A stretch of 64,000 nt of DNA from an uncultured Clostridia bacterium (GTDB taxonomy: Bacteria > Bacillota > Clostridia > Oscillospirales > Ruminococcaceae): NCBI GenBank assembly GCA_947623585.1, contig CANQHA010000002.1, positions 169,566 through 233,565 of the forward strand, in the 5' to 3' direction. Each line of letters opens with the position of its first letter. The stretch's first letter is position 1. Position numbers and translations under genes: made by a program. Below the pieces are notes generated by a model. The model saw only the letters and a list, made by a program, of their open reading frames with translations, had not been told where the DNA came from and ran no database searches. Shown one piece after another: positions 40,395 through 48,527 of this stretch.

Positions 40395-41255
40395 ATGGAA
40401 CTGTCGGGAGATTTCTCGGTAAAGCTGCTCTGTGAAACGACAGGCATACATCGCAGCAGCTTTTACAGCTGGAAAAAGCGGTTATCCAATCCGTCAAACA
40501 GGACAAGAGCATTTGTCAGTAATATCATGCTGTTTGAGGAGTATCATCTCAAATATCCGTCCCATGGATACCGTTGGCTGAACGCTAAAATACGGCTTGA
40601 TACCGGGATTGCCCTTTCCAATCCATACGCTTATAAATGCTGTAAAACGGCAGGAATCAAGAGCACGGCAAAGCATTATAAGTACAAAAAACCGGGCGAG
40701 CCTTATCGCATATTTCCGAATCTTTTGCTGTCTGAGATGCAGATCGACGGACCGTTACAATGCATAGTCAGCGATATGACTGCGTTTTACGTGAAGGGCG
40801 TCTATTATGAACTCACTCTCTACATGGACTTGTGGAACAATGAGATACTTAGCCATTCTCTATCGTCAAAGCGAGGAGACCGCATGACCTACATAAGCGG
40901 ACTGGAGGATCTGATTGAACTCAAAAAGCAGCACCCGGAATACAAAATGATTCTTCATTCAGACCAAGGTTCCGTGTATTCGTCCAAGGCTTTCAATGAA
41001 CTGTTGCCGATGTACGGCATTACCCGCTCGATGTCCCGTGCAGGGACGCCGACAGATAACGCGGCTATGGAAGCTATAAACGGTTGGATTAAAGCTGAGC
41101 TGTTTACAGATTTGCATATCACCGGTGAAAGGCCTGTGAAGAATGAAATTGATGATTACATTACATTCTTCAACGAACAGCGCCCGGCGTATTCGCTGGG
41201 GTACTTGACGCCGAAGCAGTTTAGGGAGTCCAATTATGCAGGAGGTGGTGTATAA
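40395..41255 (+). CDS. IS3-type transposase OrfB (integrase catalytic domain)
   Basis: YPSHGYRWLNAKIRL, CIVSDMTAFYVKGVYYELTLYMDLWNNEILSHS, HSDQGSVYSSKAF, SRAGTPTDNAAMEAINGWIKAE (DDE core). Confidence 0.9.
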   Translation: MELSGDFSVKLLCETTGIHRSSFYSWKKRLSNPSNRTRAFVSNIMLFEEYHLKYPSHGYRWLNAKIRLDTGIALSNPYAYKCCKTAGIKSTAKHYKYKKPGEPYRIFPNLLLSEMQIDGPLQCIVSDMTAFYVKGVYYELTLYMDLWNNEILSHSLSSKRGDRMTYISGLEDLIELKKQHPEYKMILHSDQGSVYSSKAFNELLPMYGITRSMSRAGTPTDNAAMEAINGWIKAELFTDLHITGERPVKNEIDDYITFFNEQRPAYSLGYLTPKQFRESNYAGGGV

Positions 41256-41559
41256 TTCACAATTTTCTTAGTCTAGTTTTTTTAAATTTGTGTACGATTT
41301 TTGTTGACTAGTGCACCTATAAATTGTAAAATTTTTGTGAACAGAAAATCCCCTCTCACTTTACAACGGACAATTTTCCAACAAATGAGGGGTGATGGGA
41401 AAGAATATTTTGAGAGCAACGGTATCCTCCACTTTGAAAAGCCGAGGATGCCGCTGTTGCGTGGATACGGTTTTGGGAAGAATAGCAAGCAAATCCGCTG
41501 TCCGTACACAGCGGAAAAATGACCGCCCTCCACGTTGCGGAGAACGGCCATTTTTGTCC

Positions 41560-41574
41560 GTGGGATAATCCCAC
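41560..41574. promoter_or_regulatory. Perfect palindrome GTGGGATAATCCCAC (possible operator)
   Basis: 7-bp arms around a central A, directly upstream of the -35 box of the HTH gene. Confidence 0.45.
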
Positions 41575-41601
41575 ACCCCTATAGAAAACTGTTAAAGTCC
41601 C

Positions 41602-41630
41602 TTGATTTTATTCGTGTTGTCGAGTATAAT
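41602..41630 (+). promoter_or_regulatory. Sigma-A type promoter for the HTH/R-M operon
   Basis: TTGATT (41602) - 17 nt - TATAAT (41625). Confidence 0.65.
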
Positions 41631-41667
41631 ATACTTGTTGAATTATATGGAAAAGGGGCGATGGAAG

Positions 41668-41910
41668 ATGAAATATCTGTCTGTCCGGCAGACATCGGAA
41701 CGCTGGGGCATCTCTACCCGGCGCATACAGATTCTTTGCTGTGAAGGGCGCATCCCCGGAGCGGTGCGGATAGGTTACGCGTGGGCAATTCCTGATGACG
41801 AGCCAAAGCCGAAGGACGCGAGAATCAAGAGTGGAAAGTACATCAAAAACTGCTCAAAAAATGAAAAGCGAGCCGTCAATTCTGACAGTGACTCTAACCC
41901 TGAATCATAA
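41668..41910 (+). CDS. Small excisionase/MerR-like helix-turn-helix DNA-binding protein
   Basis: MKYLSVRQTSERWGISTRRIQILCCEGRIPGAVRIGYAWAIPDDEPKP. Confidence 0.78.
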   Translation: MKYLSVRQTSERWGISTRRIQILCCEGRIPGAVRIGYAWAIPDDEPKPKDARIKSGKYIKNCSKNEKRAVNSDSDSNPES

Positions 41911-41969
41911 ACCCCTTCACCAGTTCGAGGATACAAATTAGGAAGTATAGATTTGAAAGGACATTTTTC

Positions 41970-42515
41970 ATGGATTGGAATTTATTCTGGACGGCGTTTG
42001 GTGCAATAGGCGGAACTCTCGGAGCTATTGCAACAACAGCGGCAGTAGCTGTTGCTTTGTGGCAAACAAAATACGCGAACAAGAAAAAACTTAAAGTGGA
42101 GTTCTCAGACAATATTGTTGTCGTTCCGTCACAAGGCAATTTATCTCAGAAACGTGAGTACATCGGAATCACAGCTACAAATATTGGAAATCGGCGCATC
42201 AAAGTTTGTAATTGGCAAGTTCGTTTCCCCGACGGACATGGTGCTTTGATTGTTCAGGATATATCTCCGATAGGGAAAATGCTCGCGCCTGCCTGGCCCG
42301 TTTTGCTCGAACCGGAAGAGCAAGCCTCTCAATATTGGGAGAAGAAACTGTTCTATGCGTTCATAAAAGATGAAGCTCCTAAATACAAGAAGAGAAATAG
42401 CCGCCTTCTATGGATTGTAAAGGACAGCACCCAAAAAGAATACAGAATCAAATCACCTAAAACAATTGCAGAATATTTTGATGAGGCGGAGGCTTATTAT
42501 CATGCCCACCCTTGA
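41970..42515 (+). CDS. Hypothetical single-TM protein preceding the type III methylase
   Basis: N-terminal TM FWTAFGAIGGTLGAIATTAAVAVALWQ then a soluble domain; overlaps the mod start by 14 nt. Confidence 0.7.
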   Translation: MDWNLFWTAFGAIGGTLGAIATTAAVAVALWQTKYANKKKLKVEFSDNIVVVPSQGNLSQKREYIGITATNIGNRRIKVCNWQVRFPDGHGALIVQDISPIGKMLAPAWPVLLEPEEQASQYWEKKLFYAFIKDEAPKYKKRNSRLLWIVKDSTQKEYRIKSPKTIAEYFDEAEAYYHAHP

Positions 42516-44256
42516 ATGGATCGGAAAAGATAAAGTGATCAACCACCACCAAGAGGTTCCCTATCGGGTGCTGGAGCGGCGGTACAGCTTTGACGCGGAC
42601 GGGCAGCATGACGCCGACAACGGCAGTGAGAACATGATCATCCGGGGAGACAATCTGGAGGCGCTGAAGGCGCTGCTGCCCCGGTATGAGGGGCGCGTCA
42701 AGTGCATCTACATCGATCCGCCGTACAACACAGGCAACGAGGGCTGGGTCTACAACGACAACGTGAACGACCCCAAGATCAGGAAGTGGCTGGGCGAGGT
42801 GGTCGGTCGTGAGGGTGAGGACCTGACCCGCCACGACAAGTGGCTGTGCATGATGTACCCACGGCTCAAGCTGCTGCAAAAGCTGCTGGCGGACGACGGG
42901 GTTATCTTCATCAGCATTGACGATACGGAATACGCTAATCTTAAATTGATATGCGATGAGATTTTTGGGGTGAACTGCTTTGTTTCTAACGTCTCGTGGC
43001 AACGAACTTATTCTATGAGGAATGACGCAAAGGGGATGCCAGCTGAAGTTGAACACATATTGGTTTATAGCAAAAAAGCAAATTGGCAGCCGCAAAAGTT
43101 AGAACGCACAGAGACTATGGATTCCAAATATAAGAATCCTGATAACGATCCAAAGGGTGCTTGGAGAAACATAATTGCCAGTGCGCCCAATGCATCAACC
43201 CATCAAGGTATGGTTTATGCAATTCAAAATCCTATAACAGGTGAGTATGCTTATCCCCCGCAAGGACGATGCTGGAGTTTGGGACAAGATCAAATGTTAG
43301 AAGCTATGTGTCAATGGTGTGAGTATACTCTTGCTGATTTAGAAGATTACACTGAACGTGCTGCGGTTTGCAACTTGTCAGTTGAAGCAATTAGAAAAGA
43401 TGTCATGGCAATTGTTCTTAAAGATGACCTTTCTACGGCAAAGCGAAAGGCGGCAGGCATATACAAAAATGGTCCTCTCCCAGAATTTTTCTTCTCTCGA
43501 AATGGCTATGGGGCGTTAAGCCGCAAAGCCTACTTAAAACTGATGGGCGGACGTCCTATGACAAACTTATGGCCGTTTGAAGAGGCTGGCCATACAGATG
43601 AGGCTTCAAGACTGTTGAAGGTTATTTTTGATGGTACATCCGTTTTTGATACACCAAAACCGCCTCGTTTGATTGAGAGAATTCTACATATTGTGGGAGG
43701 TCGAGACACGCTCATTCTCGACTCCTTCGCCGGTTCCGGCACCACCGCTCACGCCGTTCTTAACATGAACAAGGCAGACGGCGGCAACCGTAAGTTTATT
43801 CTCGTCGAGATGATGGACTACGCCGATTCCATAACCGCCGAGCGGGTGAAGCGCGTCATCCGTGGCTACGGTGAGGGCAAAAATGCCGTAGAGGGTACAG
43901 GCGGCGATTTCAGTTTCTACGACCTCGGCGAGCCGCTTTTGATCGGCGAAAACCTCAACGAAGCCGTGGGGACGGAAAAGATACGGGAGTATGTGTGGTT
44001 CATGGAGACAAAGTCTCCCTACACTCCTGCCGAGAGCGATAATACATATTTCCTCGGACGCCACAACGACACGAGCTACTATTTCTACTATGAGCCGGAG
44101 CGGATCACTGTCCTCGACTATGCGTTCCTCTCCGGCGTCACGGAGAGATCCGGCGGAACCGTTATCTACGCCGACCGCTGCGCCCTCGGCGAGGACAAGC
44201 TCGCGCAGATGGGGATCGTGTTCAAAAAGATCCCCCGCGACATCAGCAGACTGTAA
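42502..44256 (+). CDS. Type III restriction-modification DNA methyltransferase (Mod)
   Basis: CIYIDPPYNTGNEGWVYND (DPPY), LILDSFAGSGTTAHAVLNMN (motif I); 585 aa from ATG 42502. Confidence 0.93.
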   Translation: MPTLEWIGKDKVINHHQEVPYRVLERRYSFDADGQHDADNGSENMIIRGDNLEALKALLPRYEGRVKCIYIDPPYNTGNEGWVYNDNVNDPKIRKWLGEVVGREGEDLTRHDKWLCMMYPRLKLLQKLLADDGVIFISIDDTEYANLKLICDEIFGVNCFVSNVSWQRTYSMRNDAKGMPAEVEHILVYSKKANWQPQKLERTETMDSKYKNPDNDPKGAWRNIIASAPNASTHQGMVYAIQNPITGEYAYPPQGRCWSLGQDQMLEAMCQWCEYTLADLEDYTERAAVCNLSVEAIRKDVMAIVLKDDLSTAKRKAAGIYKNGPLPEFFFSRNGYGALSRKAYLKLMGGRPMTNLWPFEEAGHTDEASRLLKVIFDGTSVFDTPKPPRLIERILHIVGGRDTLILDSFAGSGTTAHAVLNMNKADGGNRKFILVEMMDYADSITAERVKRVIRGYGEGKNAVEGTGGDFSFYDLGEPLLIGENLNEAVGTEKIREYVWFMETKSPYTPAESDNTYFLGRHNDTSYYFYYEPERITVLDYAFLSGVTERSGGTVIYADRCALGEDKLAQMGIVFKKIPRDISRL

Positions 44257-44271
44257 AGGAGGCGGCGCAAT

Positions 44272-46884
44272 ATGGAGATGAAAACATATCAGAAAAAGGT
44301 GATTGCCGACCTCGTTCGCTATCTGGAACTGCTGAACGAGACGCGTGACAGCGGTGCTGCGTTCTACCACTTCTGGCGCGAAAAGAGCGCACCGTCTCTC
44401 GGTATCTATCAGGACATCCTGCCGGGTGTGCCGAATTTGTGTTTCAAAGTTCCCACGGGCGGCGGGAAGACGTTCATCGCCTGCAATTCTGTGCGCACGA
44501 TTTTTGACGCTCTGCCCGTCACAAAGACGAAAGCGGTCGTATGGCTTGTGCCCTCCGACGCGATCCTCACCCAGACCGTCAAGGCGTTGAAAGATGTCCG
44601 CCACCCGTACCGGCAGAAGATCGACGTGGATTTCGGCGGGCGCGTTGAGGTCTATACGAAAGAAGAACTTTTGAACGGGCAGAATTTCAATCCCACCGCC
44701 GTCACGGAACAGCTTTCGATCATGGTGCTGTCTTACGACTCGTTCCGTGGTCGCGGCAAAGAAGTGCTGAAAGCCTATCAGGAGAACAGTAATCTTGCTA
44801 ACTTCGCGAAAGTGCTTGGCAAGCCGGAAAATCCCATCGAAAAGGCGGACGAGTCCGCGCTGTTTCAGATCATCAATCAGTTGTCGCCCCTCGTGATAGT
44901 GGACGAGAGCCACCACGCACGGTCTGAACTTAGCATCGAGATGCTGGCAAATTTCAATCCCTGCTTTGTGCTTGATCTGACGGCTACGCCGAAAAAGGAG
45001 AGCAATATCATCTCTTATGTGGACGCTGTGCAGCTCAAGAACGAGAACATGGTGAAGCTGCCCGTGATCGTCTATAACCGGGACAGTCAGACAGAGGTTC
45101 TGACCGACGCCATTGACTTGCGGAACAAGTTAGAGGAAATCGCCGTCGCGGAACAGAAAAAGACGGGACGGTATATCCGCCCTATCGCATTGTTTCAAGC
45201 TCAGCCAAAGGGCAAAGAGGACGCGACGACATTTGAAAAGCTGCGGGAAAAGTTGATTGGCGCCGGAATCTCTGCGGAGCAGATCGCGATCCGCACTGCC
45301 GATGTGAACGAGCTGAAAAATGTAGAGCTGATGTCGCCGAACTGTCCGGTGCGGTATATCATCACTGTCAATGCGCTCAAAGAGGGCTGGGACTGCCCGT
45401 TTGCCTACATATTGGCGTCACTTGCCAACAAGACGAGCCAAGTGGATGTGGAGCAGATTCTGGGGCGTATCCTCCGACTGCCGCATACTGTCCAGCACAG
45501 CCAGCCCGCGCTGAATATGTCCTATGTGCTGACATCCTCCAACGATTTCGATGAGACAGTTCGCCGCATCATTCGTGGGCTCAACAGCGCCGGATTCAGC
45601 GATAAGGATTACCGCCTGTCCGCGCCGGTCGCCCCGAAGCCGGTTGTTCCCCATGAGCCGGAACAGCTTGAGATTCAACAGCCGGAAGCGTCTGATGAGG
45701 ATAATTTCGACGATGTAGACGGCGAGGCGATTGGAAAAGAGCTGGAGCGGCGTCGTGCGCAGGGCGAGACACCCGATGTACCCCAGAAAGCAGTGGATAT
45801 GCTGACAGAAGCGGAAAAAGCGGGGCAGGACTACGACGAAGCGCGTAATGGTGCGGAGAATGATCCCTACACAAATGTCCTCCCGTGGGAGGTGCGTGAC
45901 AAGGTGACGACTTTCTATGTTCATCCGCAGTTTCGGGGCGATGTGGAGAATTTGATGATTCCACAGTTTTTCCATGTGGTGCCGGAGTCTCTTTTTACCG
46001 AAGGAACGCTGGAGCTGTTGGAAAAGGAACAGCTTGCGGAGGGCTTTACGCTGAAGGGCAAGGCATATGATATTGACTTCGGTTCTGCGGACGATGAGAT
46101 TGCCAAGGTCGATGTCCGGCAAAGCGAAGGCGGTCTACCGAAGGTGTTCAAGATGTCCAGCGCCGACCAGCGGTATTTCAAAGAGTATTGCAACAGCCTG
46201 CCGCCGGAAAGCCGTGTGCGTCAGTGCAAGGATATGATGTTCTCTCAGCTTAACAAAATGAACACGGTGGACGCCGCCGAGCTGAGGGCCTATATTGACT
46301 TGATCGTTGGGACGATGGACAAAGCCCAGCTTGCCGCTATGGAAAAAGCGCCGCTCGGCTACGCTGCGAAGATCAAGGCGAAGATTGAATTACTGCTGAC
46401 GGAGCATTACAAGGAAACCTTTGCCCGTTGGCTGGAGACGGAACGCATCGTCTGCCGTCCGTCGTACCGTCTGCCCGTGTGCATCCATCCGATGGACAAT
46501 ACGGACATGATCGGCGGGTCGCTCTATCAGGCGGAGGAAGACATGAATCAGCTTGAGCAGGACTTGGTGATGGAGCTGACCGCTCTGCCCAACGTCCGCT
46601 GGTGGCATCGGAACATTGCGAAGCACGGCTTTTGCATCAACGGCTTTATCAATCACTACCCGGACATTATGCTGATGACGAACAGCGGGAAGATCATTCT
46701 TGTCGAGACAAAAGGCGAGCATCTGAAAAACGATGACAGCCGCGATAAAATCGCCCTCGGTCAGGCATGGCGCAACGCGGCGGGCAGCCAGTTCAAATAT
46801 TACATGGTGTTCGCCGACGGTGCCGAACCGCTGCCGGGAGCGGTGGGGATGAAGCAGTTCATGGAAATCGTGAAAGACATATAA
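44272..46884 (+). CDS. Type III restriction endonuclease helicase subunit (Res)
   Basis: CFKVPTGGGKTFIACNSVR Walker A, VIVDESHHARSE, ALKEGWDCPFAYILASLANKTSQVDVEQILGRILR; C-terminal DIMLMTNSGKIILVETKGEHL nuclease motif. Confidence 0.93.
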   Translation: MEMKTYQKKVIADLVRYLELLNETRDSGAAFYHFWREKSAPSLGIYQDILPGVPNLCFKVPTGGGKTFIACNSVRTIFDALPVTKTKAVVWLVPSDAILTQTVKALKDVRHPYRQKIDVDFGGRVEVYTKEELLNGQNFNPTAVTEQLSIMVLSYDSFRGRGKEVLKAYQENSNLANFAKVLGKPENPIEKADESALFQIINQLSPLVIVDESHHARSELSIEMLANFNPCFVLDLTATPKKESNIISYVDAVQLKNENMVKLPVIVYNRDSQTEVLTDAIDLRNKLEEIAVAEQKKTGRYIRPIALFQAQPKGKEDATTFEKLREKLIGAGISAEQIAIRTADVNELKNVELMSPNCPVRYIITVNALKEGWDCPFAYILASLANKTSQVDVEQILGRILRLPHTVQHSQPALNMSYVLTSSNDFDETVRRIIRGLNSAGFSDKDYRLSAPVAPKPVVPHEPEQLEIQQPEASDEDNFDDVDGEAIGKELERRRAQGETPDVPQKAVDMLTEAEKAGQDYDEARNGAENDPYTNVLPWEVRDKVTTFYVHPQFRGDVENLMIPQFFHVVPESLFTEGTLELLEKEQLAEGFTLKGKAYDIDFGSADDEIAKVDVRQSEGGLPKVFKMSSADQRYFKEYCNSLPPESRVRQCKDMMFSQLNKMNTVDAAELRAYIDLIVGTMDKAQLAAMEKAPLGYAAKIKAKIELLLTEHYKETFARWLETERIVCRPSYRLPVCIHPMDNTDMIGGSLYQAEEDMNQLEQDLVMELTALPNVRWWHRNIAKHGFCINGFINHYPDIMLMTNSGKIILVETKGEHLKNDDSRDKIALGQAWRNAAGSQFKYYMVFADGAEPLPGAVGMKQFMEIVKDI

Positions 46885-46905
46885 TGTATTGAGGAAGGTG
46901 AAAAA

Positions 46906-47577
46906 ATGGCTACACAAAGATTATCGATATGCACGGTAAAAATCAAAAATTCTATTACTTGGGATGCGGTTGTAAATAACCTGCTCAATTTTATTTCAGA
47001 GGATATCCATTGTGAGGTGACAGAACAAACAGATACATATATCGGAGGTTGTTATATAGCTAAAGTAATGCAAAATCAAACTCAATATAATATTGAGACT
47101 GGTTCCTTTGAAACTACACCGGTTGCTCGGATGCAGATTCTTAGATTTGACATTTTCCCTTCCAAATGTCTAATGATGCTATGGGGGAAAAAGAAGGTCT
47201 CCACATTATTTACAACAGCCTTACAACAAGCAGCTATCAATAATTTGATTATTGACTACAACAAACTTGACTATAAGATTATGATTACCAAGTTATTCTC
47301 AAACTCAAAAGTAATTTTCACAAGAATGAATATTACAGATGTAGTGATTGAGCATGGCATTGTTGCCAATTGTAGTGTAAATTTGACTAATCAAGATAAT
47401 TCACATGGACTGGTTAGAAAATACCTTGACAATATATCTCAAATATCAGTTCAATTTGATGAGAACACCCCGACTTCCCTGATGATTTATTCAAGCGGGG
47501 CAATCGTTACCTATCGCAATAGGGATGATATTCCATCGGATATCATTGATGACATAATAACAATGATTGGGGGATAA
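46906..47577 (+). CDS. Hypothetical protein, possible bipartite TBP-like fold
   Basis: 223 aa; C-terminal half GIVANCSVNL...TSLMIYSSGAIVTYRNRDDIPSDIIDDIITMI resembles a TBP repeat pattern; RBS gaggaaggtg before ATG. Confidence 0.8.
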   Translation: MATQRLSICTVKIKNSITWDAVVNNLLNFISEDIHCEVTEQTDTYIGGCYIAKVMQNQTQYNIETGSFETTPVARMQILRFDIFPSKCLMMLWGKKKVSTLFTTALQQAAINNLIIDYNKLDYKIMITKLFSNSKVIFTRMNITDVVIEHGIVANCSVNLTNQDNSHGLVRKYLDNISQISVQFDENTPTSLMIYSSGAIVTYRNRDDIPSDIIDDIITMIGG

Positions 47578-47583
47578 TAAAAT

Positions 47584-48525
47584 ATGGGAGAAGCAGCAAG
47601 AAAAATCGGCGAAAAACTCGAAAACTTTGGTAGCCTTTTCTTTACAGATCTAGGATGGACAGAAATTATAAGGGATAAAGAGATAAAATGTACCAGATCT
47701 TCCCATGGAGGAAAAAGGAGCCATGGAATTGATCTGCTATTTGAGACATATAACCCATATCTTTCTTGTAATCAGGGAATTGTTTTAGAATGCAAAAATC
47801 GGCAGATGCAATCAATAACGAAGGCTGAAATTGAAAAATGGGTCAAAGAGCTCATAAATTGTATTGAATGTGCCCAGTCTGCTCCAGAATTGAGCAGTTA
47901 TAATATGGCAGACTTTTCATTAAATACAGGGTTATTGGTTATTCATGCAAATGATAAGTTTGATAGGGAGAAATTCTATTCACATGTAAGTGGGATAAGC
48001 GTTCCACGAAGAAGATCTCCAATCAATATTTATATTGCCGCAAATGACAGAATTAACGAATGGACAAGCTTATGTAAAAAAATAGCGGAATTTGGGGAAG
48101 ATTTTAATTTGTTATATCCTAGTATAAACGGGTCAAGTAAGTTGTTGACAAAATCATTCTCTATTAATTCGCTTTTTTCCAAATACAATTTTGCTACTAG
48201 TAAATATTTTGAAGAAAGGCAAGGGTCAGGGGGACCCTATAAGGAGCCACATTCTCAAAGCATTTTAATCTTTCGAGATGAGGTTACAGCGAGCAATTTC
48301 AAATACGCGTGGAGTATGTTTAAGTATTATCAGTTACAAGGAGCAGACAGATATGTGTTTTTGTTTTATCCAATGGATTCTGGAGATGTAGAATATGTCA
48401 AAGAGCATTTCATTTCAACATTGAAAAGTGGTGACAATCCAATTAGTGAGCAAGAAGCGCAAAAAATTGTTATTGAATTTATAGACAATCGCTCGTTATC
48501 TCCCGTAGAGATAGGAGGAATATAA
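47584..48525 (+). CDS. PD-(D/E)XK nuclease-like protein
   Basis: GSLFFTDLGWTEI...HGIDLLFETYNPYLSCNQGIVLECKNRQ: D50 and E69-C-K71 in PD-(D/E)XK arrangement. Confidence 0.8.
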   Translation: MGEAARKIGEKLENFGSLFFTDLGWTEIIRDKEIKCTRSSHGGKRSHGIDLLFETYNPYLSCNQGIVLECKNRQMQSITKAEIEKWVKELINCIECAQSAPELSSYNMADFSLNTGLLVIHANDKFDREKFYSHVSGISVPRRRSPINIYIAANDRINEWTSLCKKIAEFGEDFNLLYPSINGSSKLLTKSFSINSLFSKYNFATSKYFEERQGSGGPYKEPHSQSILIFRDEVTASNFKYAWSMFKYYQLQGADRYVFLFYPMDSGDVEYVKEHFISTLKSGDNPISEQEAQKIVIEFIDNRSLSPVEIGGI

Positions 48526-48527
48526 TT

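Larger units (their letters stand above)
39929..41301 (+). mobile_element. IS3-family-like insertion sequence
   Basis: Two consecutive transposase ORFs bounded by inverted ends AAAATCGTACACA (about 39931) and TGTGTACGATTTT (41289-41301). Confidence 0.8.
39761..41377. repeat. Four direct repeats related to CCCTCT-NNNN-TTACAACGGACATTTTT around the IS3 element
   Basis: tatacaatggacatct (about 39764), aatatccctctataagacaacggacatttttg (39809), gaatacccctctactttacaacggacattttttt (39884), aaaatcccctctcactttacaacggacaatttt (41345). Confidence 0.7.

Noticed and set aside
43684-44916. 410-aa minus-strand ORF across mod/res
   Set aside because: Antisense to strong Mod and Res motifs; no RBS or domain support.
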